64,000 nucleotides of DNA, from the NCBI GenBank assembly GCA_903885795.1, contig CAISJV010000017.1, positions 1 to 64,000 on the forward strand, given 5' to 3'. Below the pieces are notes generated by a model that was not told the origin of the DNA, did not search any database, and saw only the letters and a list, made by a program, of their open reading frames with translations. This stretch comes from an uncultured delta proteobacterium. Lineage in GTDB: Bacteria > Desulfobacterota > Syntrophia > Syntrophales > UBA8958. Shown here one piece after another: positions 14,842 to 22,782 of the stretch (position 1 is its first letter; the number at the start of each line of letters is the position of its first letter). Both the position numbers and the translations under genes were made by a program.

Positions 14842-15564
14842 ATGGAAGATCAAAAGCAAGAAATATGGTGCAGCATTAAGGAATATAAGAGGATTAATTC
14901 CTGGGCGCGAGGTGTAAAACTCCGTTGGTTACAGAAGAGAGCCAAGGAAGGCATGTTGCTGGACAAGGTCGAGAAGGTACTTCATCCGAGCGGAAAATAT
15001 CACACCTATCTCGTAAACATAACCGACCCGAAGGATATAGCAAATCTGGTTGCCTATCGTGCGGTCAAAAAACATCAAAAAACCAGGTGTGACAGCTCCG
15101 ACTCTCAGGAGCCCGATCTATTGAGCAAGATGTTCGGCTCCGACGATTTAGAAACAGAATCACCCCGCAGCTCCCGTATTGCCATCTTCGCACCCATCTA
15201 CACGAGCATCGACATTATGCTGCGAAGCAACAAGTATAGGCGAGGTTTCCTGATCGAACTTGAAGAAAGAGCTGAGAAAGCCTCCATCAAACCAGAAGAA
15301 AACCCGTGTACCCGCAAAAACCGCCACCAAATATCAATAAAAAGCGGCACCATGAACTATCTCAAAAGCCTGGGCGAAAATCATGGTTTTCCGGTGAGTG
15401 CAGCATTCGTATTGCTGTTAACGGAGTATATTCAGGCAAACCCGGATATGTTGAGGTATGCGATTGACGATGTGAAAAAAAGAAAGAATTCATCTACTCA
15501 AAGGGCTGTGGGTTTGAGCGAACCACAGATAGATAAACAAGAACAAACAAAAGAAGGAGGGTAA
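14842..15564 (+). CDS. Hypothetical protein linked to the ParB-like gene
   Basis: 240 aa, basic and helical, no domain recognised. The N-terminal 75 residues (WARGVKLRWLQKRAKEGML, KYHTYLVNITDP) look like a winged-helix DNA-binding module; the C-terminus (KSGTMNYLKSLGENHG) is helical. It is preceded by the 38-bp array and followed after 4 bases by the ParB-domain gene, so binding the array is a reasonable guess. Confidence 0.6.
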   Translation: MEDQKQEIWCSIKEYKRINSWARGVKLRWLQKRAKEGMLLDKVEKVLHPSGKYHTYLVNITDPKDIANLVAYRAVKKHQKTRCDSSDSQEPDLLSKMFGSDDLETESPRSSRIAIFAPIYTSIDIMLRSNKYRRGFLIELEERAEKASIKPEENPCTRKNRHQISIKSGTMNYLKSLGENHGFPVSAAFVLLLTEYIQANPDMLRYAIDDVKKRKNSSTQRAVGLSEPQIDKQEQTKEGG

Positions 15565-15568
15565 TATT

Positions 15569-16789
15569 ATGAGTATTAAACTGTATTATGTCGAGACCGG
15601 AAAGTTAAGGGCAAACCCGGACAATATGTTTCCACCGCTGCCGCCTGATGAGTATGAAGACCTGAAAGCAAGTATTGCCCTGCACGGTATTCAGGAACCA
15701 CTCATCGTCGTGCCGGAGGAAAACGATGTCTACACCGTTCAGGCGGGGCATAACAGGTGGCGGGTCGCCAAGGAATTGTTCTTACGAACCGTGCCGTGCA
15801 TCGAGTCGTCTCACAAAATGTTTGAGGCGGTTATGGACACGGAAATCTTCCGGCGGATGCTCTCAAAGGAAGAACGCGCCAAGTATAAGGAACTGAAAGG
15901 GTCAAAGCAGGAAGAGATGAGGGAAAAGCATCTCACGACGCACCTGCTACCCGAGCTCATGGAGTTATATCAGTCAAAGAAGATAAGCATGAATGTGGCT
16001 CTTTTTTATGCCACCTTGCCGGAAAGCGGGCAGCAGGAACAGTGGACTCTGCTTGATCAGAAATTCGATTTTATCGAGATTATCACACCGGAGGATCCGG
16101 CGGAGAAAGAAAATCGATTAAAGGAAAAAGCCGAACTGATGACTCAGATAGAAGATTTCCAGGTTAAGCTGAAGACTCAGGAGAACCTGATGAAGGGGAA
16201 GGAAAACGACTTGAAGCAGCTTCGCAGCCAGCAGGATAAGGCCAGAGAACACCTGGAAGCCAAGGAGGAGGAACTCAATAAAGCTAAGGAGGATGCCTAC
16301 AATAAGGCAGGCGAAACTCTACGAGCGGAAGTCGCGAAAGAAGTAGAGACGGCCAAGGAGCAAGTAAAGACATACATGAACGCCGTTATGGAAAAGGATC
16401 TTGAGATCGACGAGCTCAAGGAACAGATCGAAACCGCCAAACGGTTACAAAAGGATGCAGTCGGCAAGACTAATGAGGCATGGGTAGCGGCACGAGTGTG
16501 GCAGGACGGCGTTGCGGAGCACCTTAAAAAGCTTTTCTCCCCTGATGCCATGAATGATCATCTCCACGCAGCCAAACATTCAGTTGTCGCGGTGAGTCGG
16601 TTATTGAACGCAAGTGGATACAATTGGGAGAAGACAATACGTGAGAAAGCAATGTCTGAACTGAAAATCCTGCGAACAACGATCGACGATCTGCTTAATG
16701 TGCTGCCAAACACAGCGGTTTCTCAGATGCCCCAGATGCCGCAGATGCGGACGTTGCCGATGCCGGCTGAGCTTCAAGAATCTCAGTAA
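15569..16789 (+). CDS. ParB/Srx-domain protein with long coiled coil
   Basis: 406 aa. Residues about 3-100 are a ParB N-terminal domain: GKLRANPDNM, GIQEPLIVV, and the phosphate-binding QAGHNRWRVAKEL. Residues about 185-310 form a long Lys/Glu coiled coil. A Met/Pro/Gln-repeat segment (QMPQMPQM) lies near the end. No ParA ATPase is visible in the window. A partition or element-nucleoprotein role fits the adjacent repeats; CTPase activity would need the full motif set, which I cannot confirm. Confidence 0.7.
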   Translation: MSIKLYYVETGKLRANPDNMFPPLPPDEYEDLKASIALHGIQEPLIVVPEENDVYTVQAGHNRWRVAKELFLRTVPCIESSHKMFEAVMDTEIFRRMLSKEERAKYKELKGSKQEEMREKHLTTHLLPELMELYQSKKISMNVALFYATLPESGQQEQWTLLDQKFDFIEIITPEDPAEKENRLKEKAELMTQIEDFQVKLKTQENLMKGKENDLKQLRSQQDKAREHLEAKEEELNKAKEDAYNKAGETLRAEVAKEVETAKEQVKTYMNAVMEKDLEIDELKEQIETAKRLQKDAVGKTNEAWVAARVWQDGVAEHLKKLFSPDAMNDHLHAAKHSVVAVSRLLNASGYNWEKTIREKAMSELKILRTTIDDLLNVLPNTAVSQMPQMPQMRTLPMPAELQESQ

Positions 16790-16801
16790 AAAGCAGGCAC
16801 C

Positions 16802-17434
16802 ATGTTGAAAATAGGCCATTTAATTCCGGCAACTGTCATAAAGGCTTTGCCGGATTACAGTGCATACCTGATGGCGATTCTGGGGACTGAGCACATGGCT
16901 TTGTTGGACCGGACACACGCCGGATTACATTTGAGAGTGGGGGATAATACGATAGCATCAGTCTATTCCATTAAGGACGGACGCATCCGTTTGTCCCAGA
17001 AGTCGGCTCCGTTTTATCGTCGGTTGACCGAACTGCTGGTGTCCCCGCTGCTGATGGAGGAAAAGGTTAAAGTTGTCCATGCCGCTGCCGTTGAAGGCGC
17101 TGGTTTTGCGAAGATAGCGGTGGTGGGCCTGAATGGATGCAATCCTATTGCCGAGTGCAAACCGTACATCAAGCCGGAGGCGGTGCGGCAATACACGAAT
17201 ACCAAAATCACTCTCGTCAGGTATTCCTCCGACATAGAGCAATATGTTCGCAATGCGTTTTATCCGGGTCACACAGACGATCTAAAGGAAGTAATATACT
17301 TTAAAGAAATGGACCAGATTAACGTCTTTGTTAAGCCTGAACGTCTTGGGCTGTTTTTGGGCAAGGGCGGCGCGAATGTCGCCACTGTATCGAAGTTGGT
17401 AGGGAAACAAGTATATGTGTATCCCGCCGGTTAA
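16802..17434 (+). CDS. NusA-like S1-KH-KH protein lacking the RNA polymerase-binding domain
   Basis: 210 aa. Order as in NusA after its N-terminal domain: an S1-like barrel (3-70), a linker with IRLSQKSAPFYRRLTELLV (NusA has LSR..P.F...LF..EVPEI), KH1 beginning AGFAKIAVVG with its GxxG lost (AECKPYIKP), and KH2 with an intact LGKGGANVATVSKLVGKQV. NusA is about 350-500 aa and its missing N-terminal domain holds RNA polymerase. It may bind boxA-like RNA and modulate termination on long element operons, or compete with host NusA. Same operon as the ParB-domain gene. Confidence 0.75.
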   Translation: MLKIGHLIPATVIKALPDYSAYLMAILGTEHMALLDRTHAGLHLRVGDNTIASVYSIKDGRIRLSQKSAPFYRRLTELLVSPLLMEEKVKVVHAAAVEGAGFAKIAVVGLNGCNPIAECKPYIKPEAVRQYTNTKITLVRYSSDIEQYVRNAFYPGHTDDLKEVIYFKEMDQINVFVKPERLGLFLGKGGANVATVSKLVGKQVYVYPAG

Positions 17435-17463
17435 TAACCCCGAAGGGAGAGGAGGAGGAAAAA

Positions 17464-18132
17464 ATGTGTGAAGTAGATGTAGTAGAAACAGTAGAACCGA
17501 CAGAAGCGGTAGAGGTGGTAGAGGCAAATGTGCAGCGGCGGGATACTGCCACGACAGCCAGAATTGCGGCCCGAAAGATGCGGGACGTAGAGAACCCTGC
17601 TTCGATTGTAATCGACCCCAGAACCAGAGAGGGGCACATGATGGTCAAGCTGATGTTCTTGTACGACCGGGCTGTCAGCGCGATACGCATGAAAGCCGGG
17701 CTGTCGATTACAATTGACAAGGTTAATGAAAGTCTTCTTCAGGCAAATGAATTCACCCAGAGACTCGATGCACTGACAGGAATGTTTTCGGAGATGTCCG
17801 GCATCAATCCTTACGGTACGGGAACCTTCCAGTACGAGACACCGGAAGCGAAGAGACTTCTGGCGGCCAGGCCAAGGTCGTATGTATTTATACCTCAGTC
17901 GGAAGAAGGCAGGAAAGTTGCCTTGTCTATCAAGCGCATCTTTCCCCTATTGATACATATTCGTACCACAAGCACGGATTTCGCAAGAGCAGGCGCGGCA
18001 ATAACCAGCATCATACAGTCGATTGTGGACTTTTGTAATCTGAGCGAGCAGCTTTTGAAGACGGCGAAGTTGGACTACGAAATCCCCAAGGGTATGGGCG
18101 CTCTCGTCTCCGCGGCTGCGGCAAACATTTAA
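17464..18132 (+). CDS. Hypothetical protein, possibly element-regulator related
   Basis: 222 aa. Acidic Glu/Val-rich N-terminus, then a helical region (NESLLQANEFTQRLDALTG) and ARPRSYVFIPQSEEGRKVAL. The content faintly recalls the PFL_4669/AcaB family of integrating-element proteins, but the order of motifs differs and I would not assign it. It sits between the NusA-like gene and the transfer genes, the right place for a transfer regulator. Confidence 0.5.
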   Translation: MCEVDVVETVEPTEAVEVVEANVQRRDTATTARIAARKMRDVENPASIVIDPRTREGHMMVKLMFLYDRAVSAIRMKAGLSITIDKVNESLLQANEFTQRLDALTGMFSEMSGINPYGTGTFQYETPEAKRLLAARPRSYVFIPQSEEGRKVALSIKRIFPLLIHIRTTSTDFARAGAAITSIIQSIVDFCNLSEQLLKTAKLDYEIPKGMGALVSAAAANI

Positions 18133-18261
18133 ACAGGTGTATGGGATTAAGCAAAGTGCCATTTGCATACAAACCGCCGCATAACATTGCCAAGGCACTC
18201 TTTACCGGATCGAGAAATCCGAGACTGGCCGGGAAACCGGCTATTACAAAAGGAGGCTGCA

Positions 18262-18762
18262 ATGCAGCGCGTATTCATAATTGATCAATACTTGAAACAT
18301 TTTCTACCGTCCTTCGCAAGGCGAATGAAACTTGCCATCAGATCTCTTCTCTTGGCGGTAGCATTTGGATGTTTGTTGACTACAAATGCCGCCGCCTTTT
18401 GCTTTGAGGAAGCGGGAGAGACGTATGGCATATCTCCCCTACTCTTATGGGGCATCGCCAAGACGGAGTCGTCTTTCAATTCCCAGGCCATTAACAGAAA
18501 CAAAAACGGTTCGTATGATTACGGTGTCATGCAGATCAATTCCAGTTGGTATCGGACATTGGGGGTGGAGACATGGAACAGTTTGTCTGATCCATGCACG
18601 AATGTACGGGTAGGCGCCTGGGTGCTGGCACAGTGCATCCAGAGGCACGGATACAACTGGGAGGCGGTGGGGTGTTACAACAGCGGCAACCCGGAGCGAA
18701 GAAAGGTTTATGCCAAAAAGGTATTCCACCAGTTGAAATTGGCTGGTTACGGGAAGAAGTGA
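18262..18762 (+). CDS. Conjugation-associated lytic transglycosylase (VirB1/TrbN-like)
   Basis: 166 aa. Signal peptide or membrane anchor around residues 22-46, then an SLT fold: [23 protein letters not shown] with the catalytic Glu, [10 protein letters not shown], and the closing [20 protein letters not shown]. It would open peptidoglycan locally for the mating apparatus. The ATG at 18262 follows AAAAGGAGG. First gene of the transfer region. Confidence 0.85.
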   Translation: MQRVFIIDQYLKHFLPSFARRMKLAIRSLLLAVAFGCLLTTNAAAFCFEEAGETYGISPLLLWGIAKTESSFNSQAINRNKNGSYDYGVMQINSSWYRTLGVETWNSLSDPCTNVRVGAWVLAQCIQRHGYNWEAVGCYNSGNPERRKVYAKKVFHQLKLAGYGKK

Positions 18763-18769
18763 GCCTATT

Positions 18770-19342
18770 ATGCTAACCAAATTAAGTAAATACAACGTAT
18801 CGTTGGACCAGGAACGCGGCAAGCTGCAACAGGCATGCGATCTATTGCGCCTCAACAAGACTACTCAAGAAGCACTCGAATATCTGGTTTTCATCTACCT
18901 GACACACGGCATCATAAGCAGAGGGAAAGCTTGCGAGCTATTGGAAATCGACCGGGCCGACCTTGATGATTGGCTGACATACAAGGATATTTTTGATCAT
19001 GGGAAAAACTATGTTGCCATCGGAGAACGGATTAAACTGATCAGGCGTGGCTGTTTTGCCGAGGAATTCAGTAAATTTCTCGGTATCCACAGAAACACAT
19101 TGTCTGCATACGAGACTGGCTCTCGGGCACCATCGACAGAATTTCTAATACGACTGAATGAAATTATGCAGATCGACATTAATTGGCTATTAACCGGCCA
19201 GACTACTCAAGGATTAATACCAGTCAAGACAGAATATTTTGAAAATACCACAAAAAGAATTGACGACACTTTTGAGGGCAGGAACACTACACTTAAAATT
19301 CTGGACCAAGGACACAGCCCCAGTCTCAAAGTTCCACAATAA
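18770..19342 (+). CDS. XRE-family regulator with UPF0175-like N-terminus
   Basis: 190 aa. Residues about 45-70 (YLTHGIISRGKACELLEIDRADLDDWL) resemble the antitoxin-like UPF0175 fold. Residues about 80-145 form an XRE helix-turn-helix (IGERIKLIRRG, FLGIHRNTLSAYETGSRAPS) ending INWLLTG, typical of phage regulators. A likely local regulator of the transfer operon, lying between the transglycosylase and traB. Confidence 0.7.
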   Translation: MLTKLSKYNVSLDQERGKLQQACDLLRLNKTTQEALEYLVFIYLTHGIISRGKACELLEIDRADLDDWLTYKDIFDHGKNYVAIGERIKLIRRGCFAEEFSKFLGIHRNTLSAYETGSRAPSTEFLIRLNEIMQIDINWLLTGQTTQGLIPVKTEYFENTTKRIDDTFEGRNTTLKILDQGHSPSLKVPQ

Positions 19343-19357
19343 AAGGGAGTTAAGACA

Positions 19358-20674
19358 GTGAAAGCATTGTTCAAAAAAATCATTGCTCGTCTCTCGATAA
19401 GACAGAAGCAGGTAGTGGTGCTTGTCCTAATTATCGCCATAACCGTTGCACTTGTTCTGGTCATCTCCTCAAGCATGGATAAGTCGAACAAGAAAACTGT
19501 AGATGCGGGAAAAACAGTTTCATCGAAGAAGATGACCCTCATGACCGACAAAGTGGAGAAAGACCTCTGGGTAGCGGCCGAAGGGCAGAACATCAAAGCT
19601 CTGGAAAAGAGCAATGAGGAACTGCGATCTCAGATGGAAAAAATGAAGAGAGATATTGAGGAGACGAAGGAACAGGCCAAGAAACCACAACCACGGGTTG
19701 TGTCGCCTCCTTCTCTCCCCCCCCCTGCCCCCAAACAGGGTGTTCCCGCAGTTCCCGGAGCGGCTTGCTCCGGACCAAATTGTTCCCAGGCAGGAGGAAC
19801 GGGCAAGTATCCTACTTCTCTCCATGAAGTTCGCCCCCCGACAGCATCACAATCGTCAACGGGGCCTCCCAGACCTGGCGCTGCAAAGCAATCCGATTCT
19901 GGTTCCGGCGGCACGATAAGAATGTTCCGGGGTGATGATAAAAGAACTGATGCAAAGTCAGCGAAGGATAAGAAGAAAGAGGATCCTACGACATACCTGC
20001 CTGCGGGCAGTTTTATGCGGGCTGTCCTGTTGAGTGGCCTTGACGCCCCGACCGCTGGCGGGAAGAGCACTGCCGAACCCTATCCTGTGCTCATGGGCGT
20101 AACCGATCTGAGCGTATTGCCCAACAGGTTTCGCATGAACCTTAAAGAGTGTTTCATTATTGGCGCTGGTTACGGCAACATTTCTGACGAGCGGGCCTAC
20201 ATCCGGACGGAGACCCTTTCTTGCGTCCGCACCGACAACAGGGTTATCGAAGTCTCTATGAAGGGTCAAGTCATGGGGGAGGATGGCAAACTCGGTATGC
20301 GGGGGAGATTGGTAAGCAAGCAGGGGCAGCAGATAGCAATGGCAATCTTCGCGGGAACGCTTGGCGGCCTGTCAACGGCGATGACACCGCAGCAGACTCC
20401 GCAGTTTAACTTGTTTTCCAATCCTACCCAAAGCAACACCAACCTTGGTTACGCCCAACCCTCAATCGGACAGGTCGGACAGGTCGCAGCTATGGGTGGC
20501 GCCGGTAACGCACTGAACATGATTGCGGATTACTATATGAAGATGGCTGAACGGCTCTTTCCGATTATCGAAATAGATGCCGGACGGACAGTCGAGGTCG
20601 TCGTCCTGAAAGGTCAGGAGCTTAAAGTAGCGGGCAGCAGTCGCACTAAAAAGGTATCATCGAAAAGTCAATAA
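19358..20674 (+). CDS. traB: TraB/VirB10-family core-complex protein
   Basis: 438 aa from a GTG. A short cytoplasmic start, one transmembrane helix (about 17-40), coiled coil (NIKALEKSNEELRSQ), a Pro-rich linker, then the VirB10/TrbI periplasmic domain: YLPAGSFMRAVLLSGLDAP, PVLMGVTDLSVLPNRFR, SDERAYIRTETLSCV, and the outer-membrane loop region near MTPQQTPQF. It spans the envelope and links T4SS energisers to the outer-membrane pore. The linker carries a C9 run at 19717-19725. Followed by dsbC-like and traV genes in F-type order. Confidence 0.9.
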   Translation: MKALFKKIIARLSIRQKQVVVLVLIIAITVALVLVISSSMDKSNKKTVDAGKTVSSKKMTLMTDKVEKDLWVAAEGQNIKALEKSNEELRSQMEKMKRDIEETKEQAKKPQPRVVSPPSLPPPAPKQGVPAVPGAACSGPNCSQAGGTGKYPTSLHEVRPPTASQSSTGPPRPGAAKQSDSGSGGTIRMFRGDDKRTDAKSAKDKKKEDPTTYLPAGSFMRAVLLSGLDAPTAGGKSTAEPYPVLMGVTDLSVLPNRFRMNLKECFIIGAGYGNISDERAYIRTETLSCVRTDNRVIEVSMKGQVMGEDGKLGMRGRLVSKQGQQIAMAIFAGTLGGLSTAMTPQQTPQFNLFSNPTQSNTNLGYAQPSIGQVGQVAAMGGAGNALNMIADYYMKMAERLFPIIEIDAGRTVEVVVLKGQELKVAGSSRTKKVSSKSQ

Positions 20675-20688
20675 AAAAGGAGGACGCA

Positions 20689-21420
20689 GTGCCCAGTTAT
20701 TCCAAGAATATTGCTATATTGTCGATCCTTGCGGTTCTTGTTTTCCCATCTGTATGCCGTTCATCAGATGATTTTGGTACCGTTAAAAAGGCTCTGGAAG
20801 GGATGAAAATCGACTCCATCAGATATGTCGAGGGGTTGGAGATGTACGAGGTCGTAACCAATACCCAGGCGGCCTATCTGACGAAGGACATGCGCTACTT
20901 CATTGTTGGCAGGGTGTTCGATCTTAACACCAAGCGTGATCTGACCACAGAGAGGATAAACAGCCTGCGCCGCATCGACTTTTCCACACTCAACCTGAAG
21001 AATGCAACCAAGATGGGAACCGGCAAGACATCCATAGCGGTCTTTACCGATCCGGATTGCAGCTACTGCAAGAAACTCCATGAGGAATTGAGTAAGCTCA
21101 AGGATGTCACGATATATCTATATCTATATCCATTGGCGTCATCGAACATCGAAGCAAAAACCAAGTCGTCTGCGATCAGGTGTGCCAGCGATAGCCTGGC
21201 CGCGATGAACACGGTGTTTTTGGGTAAAAAACCATTCAAGCCCGCCGGCAAGCCGACGCCAGCCTGTATGGCCATGATTGAGGAGAATATCCGTTTCGGG
21301 AAGGAGCGAGGTATAAATGCGACCCCAACGATAATCCTGGAAGACGGGCGCGTCGTTCCCGGTTACATGAGCGCAGCCAACTTGACCGCCCTTATCAACA
21401 AAAAAGAGGATAAAAAGTGA
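20689..21420 (+). CDS. DsbC-like periplasmic disulfide isomerase
   Basis: 243 aa from a GTG with AAAAAAGGAGG. Signal peptide, DsbC N-terminal domain (about 30-95), then a thioredoxin fold with CSYC (TDPDCSYCKKL) and cis-Pro in INATPTIILEDG. F-type systems carry their own DsbC/TrbB to fold Cys-rich TraV/TraU/TraN-type proteins. The stop overlaps the traV start. Confidence 0.9.
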   Translation: MPSYSKNIAILSILAVLVFPSVCRSSDDFGTVKKALEGMKIDSIRYVEGLEMYEVVTNTQAAYLTKDMRYFIVGRVFDLNTKRDLTTERINSLRRIDFSTLNLKNATKMGTGKTSIAVFTDPDCSYCKKLHEELSKLKDVTIYLYLYPLASSNIEAKTKSSAIRCASDSLAAMNTVFLGKKPFKPAGKPTPACMAMIEENIRFGKERGINATPTIILEDGRVVPGYMSAANLTALINKKEDKK

Positions 21421-21983
21421 AGATAAGAACGATTGCTCTGCTGATAGTCATATTCGTGTCGCTTCTGGCTGTTTCCGGATGCAGTCCTAAGTTTGCGTGT
21501 TCCGACGACATCTACTCTGGTGATCCGCTCTGCAGTTCCGTAAGCGCCATGTACAACACCAAGATGCGTAACGTGGAAGATCCTGGGATGCAGAAGAAAG
21601 CTGCGGAAGAAGCGCCGGTTCAGAAGCTTGTCCCGCAGCCCGCCCCGAAGCCTGATCAGGGAGTAGAATTCCTCAAAAGCATGACCCACGGCGCAAAGGT
21701 GCCCATGCGGGTTCCGCCGAAAATCATTCGCATCTGGATTGCGCCATGGGAAGATTCAGACGGCGATCTTCATCAACCCGGATACGTTTTCAGCGAAATA
21801 AACGACAAGCGGGGCCGGTGGTCATTTGGGGAAAAGGAAACAACAGGTTCGCAGCCCATGTTGCAGCCAATCGAGCGGGTCCAGAACGACTCGGATGACC
21901 AGGAAAAGGGAACGGAGAAGCCGCCGGAAAAGGAAATCAAGCCCCGCACTGCTGTCAAGGAACCCACACTCAAGCTGAAGTGA
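21417..21983 (+). CDS. traV: TraV-family outer-membrane lipoprotein
   Basis: 188 aa. Lipobox LLAVSGC at about residue 22, a Cys pair in the mature N-terminus (FACSDD, DPLCSS), the family motif IWIAPWEDSDGDLHQPGYVF, and a charged Pro/Lys/Glu tail. It forms the outer-membrane part of the core complex with TraB and TraK. Confidence 0.85.
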   Translation: MKIRTIALLIVIFVSLLAVSGCSPKFACSDDIYSGDPLCSSVSAMYNTKMRNVEDPGMQKKAAEEAPVQKLVPQPAPKPDQGVEFLKSMTHGAKVPMRVPPKIIRIWIAPWEDSDGDLHQPGYVFSEINDKRGRWSFGEKETTGSQPMLQPIERVQNDSDDQEKGTEKPPEKEIKPRTAVKEPTLKLK

Positions 21984-21992
21984 TGCTATGCC

Positions 21993-22107
21993 GATGGCGC
22001 GTCTGTCCCTCCGGGATAAGTTTTTAACGAATCGCCCGTGGACGGAAGTAATACTCACAAAAGACACCAATCAGGGAGACCAAAGTGGCGCGTCAGTCAC
22101 TCCGGGA
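21993..22107. repeat. Direct repeat flanking a conserved motif
   Basis: TGGCGCGTCTGTCCCTCCGG (from 21995) recurs as TGGCGCGTCAGTCACTCCGG (from 22086), about 91 bp apart with two mismatches. The GGAAGTAATAC motif (22044) lies between them and the pilin fragment begins inside the right copy, which suggests local duplication. Confidence 0.5.
22044..22054 (+). promoter_or_regulatory. GGAAGTAATAC motif upstream of the pilin genes
   Basis: A copy of the element motif, 207 bp before the traA start and 50 bp before the pilin fragment. Confidence 0.4.
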
Positions 22108-22211
22108 TTGCCCGACAGTCCATCATAACGATTGCATTGGGCATCGGAGCAGCGATGGTTGTACAGTACGCGCCAAACATTATCGACTCAATGGTTACGG
22201 CCCTGATTTAA
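22104..22211 (+). pseudogene. Truncated duplicate of the pilin gene 3' end
   Basis: 36 codons matching the last 36 codons of the intact pilin gene (22261-22572) with four amino acid changes near the start (Q-R, M-I, A-T, A-V) and an identical final ~40 bp including the stop. No start codon or signal peptide. Either a remnant of tandem duplication or a silent donor cassette. Confidence 0.85.
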
Positions 22212-22260
22212 GGTGATCTAAGAATAATAACAATCATAATAAGGAAGAGGAGAAAAAACA

Positions 22261-22572
22261 ATGCTAAAAAAAATCTTTACCTGGTACGTCACGAGCAATT
22301 CGGTTTTAGTTCCCGTTGCCCTAATGCTGTTGTGCGTGTCCTCAGTCTGGGCAGGCACGGGAGGGACGGAGTTTACTGACCTTTACACGACGATTCAGGG
22401 CTGGTCGCAGGGCTATCTTGGCAAAACGATTGCTATTGGCGCATTCATCGTGGGTATGGGTATCGGTATTGCCCAACAGTCCATCATGGCAATTGCATTG
22501 GGTATCGGAGCAGCGATGGCTGTGCAGTACGCACCAAACATTATCGACTCAATGGTTACGGCCCTGATTTAA
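22261..22572 (+). CDS. traA: TraA/VirB2-type pilin precursor
   Basis: 103 aa. Long leader ending AWA at about residue 31, then about 70 residues of mature pilin with two hydrophobic segments (TIAIGAFIVGMGIGIA and IMAIALGIGAAMAV) and a short polar loop. Size and topology match conjugative pilins. Preceded by its own truncated copy and followed by the RRXRR protein gene. Confidence 0.8.
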   Translation: MLKKIFTWYVTSNSVLVPVALMLLCVSSVWAGTGGTEFTDLYTTIQGWSQGYLGKTIAIGAFIVGMGIGIAQQSIMAIALGIGAAMAVQYAPNIIDSMVTALI

Positions 22573-22596
22573 CATAGACGCCCGACGTGACACGAA

Positions 22597-22782
22597 ATGG
22601 GAAAGTCCAATGAATATGCCGTAATCGTCATTGATACCCACGGGTGTGAGCTTGAGGCGACCCGAGCCGCCCGCGCAAGACTCCTGATGAAAAAGGGCCG
22701 AGCGCGGATGTTGTGCCCGCATCCATTCACGATACAACTACTCGAAGAAACGAAAAACGATGGAGACACTAAGAGCATCTAA
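22597..22782 (+). CDS. Free-standing RRXRR (IscB PLMP-type) domain protein
   Basis: 61 aa. The whole protein aligns with the RRXRR domain found at the N-terminus of IscB-like proteins: VIVIDTHGCEL, ARARLLMKKGRARML, PHPFTIQLLEE. The PLMP box is degenerate (ELEA). No HNH or RuvC part follows and no guide RNA-like sequence is obvious. Its end overlaps the traC start by 23 bases, so it is co-translated with the transfer ATPase. The domain is thought to bind nucleic acid in IscB; its role here is unknown. Confidence 0.7.
   Translation: MGKSNEYAVIVIDTHGCELEATRAARARLLMKKGRARMLCPHPFTIQLLEETKNDGDTKSI

Noticed and set aside
14632-14859. Minus-strand repeat protein encoded by the 38-bp array
   Set aside because: The open frame exists only because the repeat unit lacks stops on that strand; it ends outside the array and has no start signal.
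17287-17297. GGAAGTAATAT copy as a promoter inside the NusA-like gene
   Set aside because: It lies in the middle of a coding region with no gene start nearby, so a chance match is likely.
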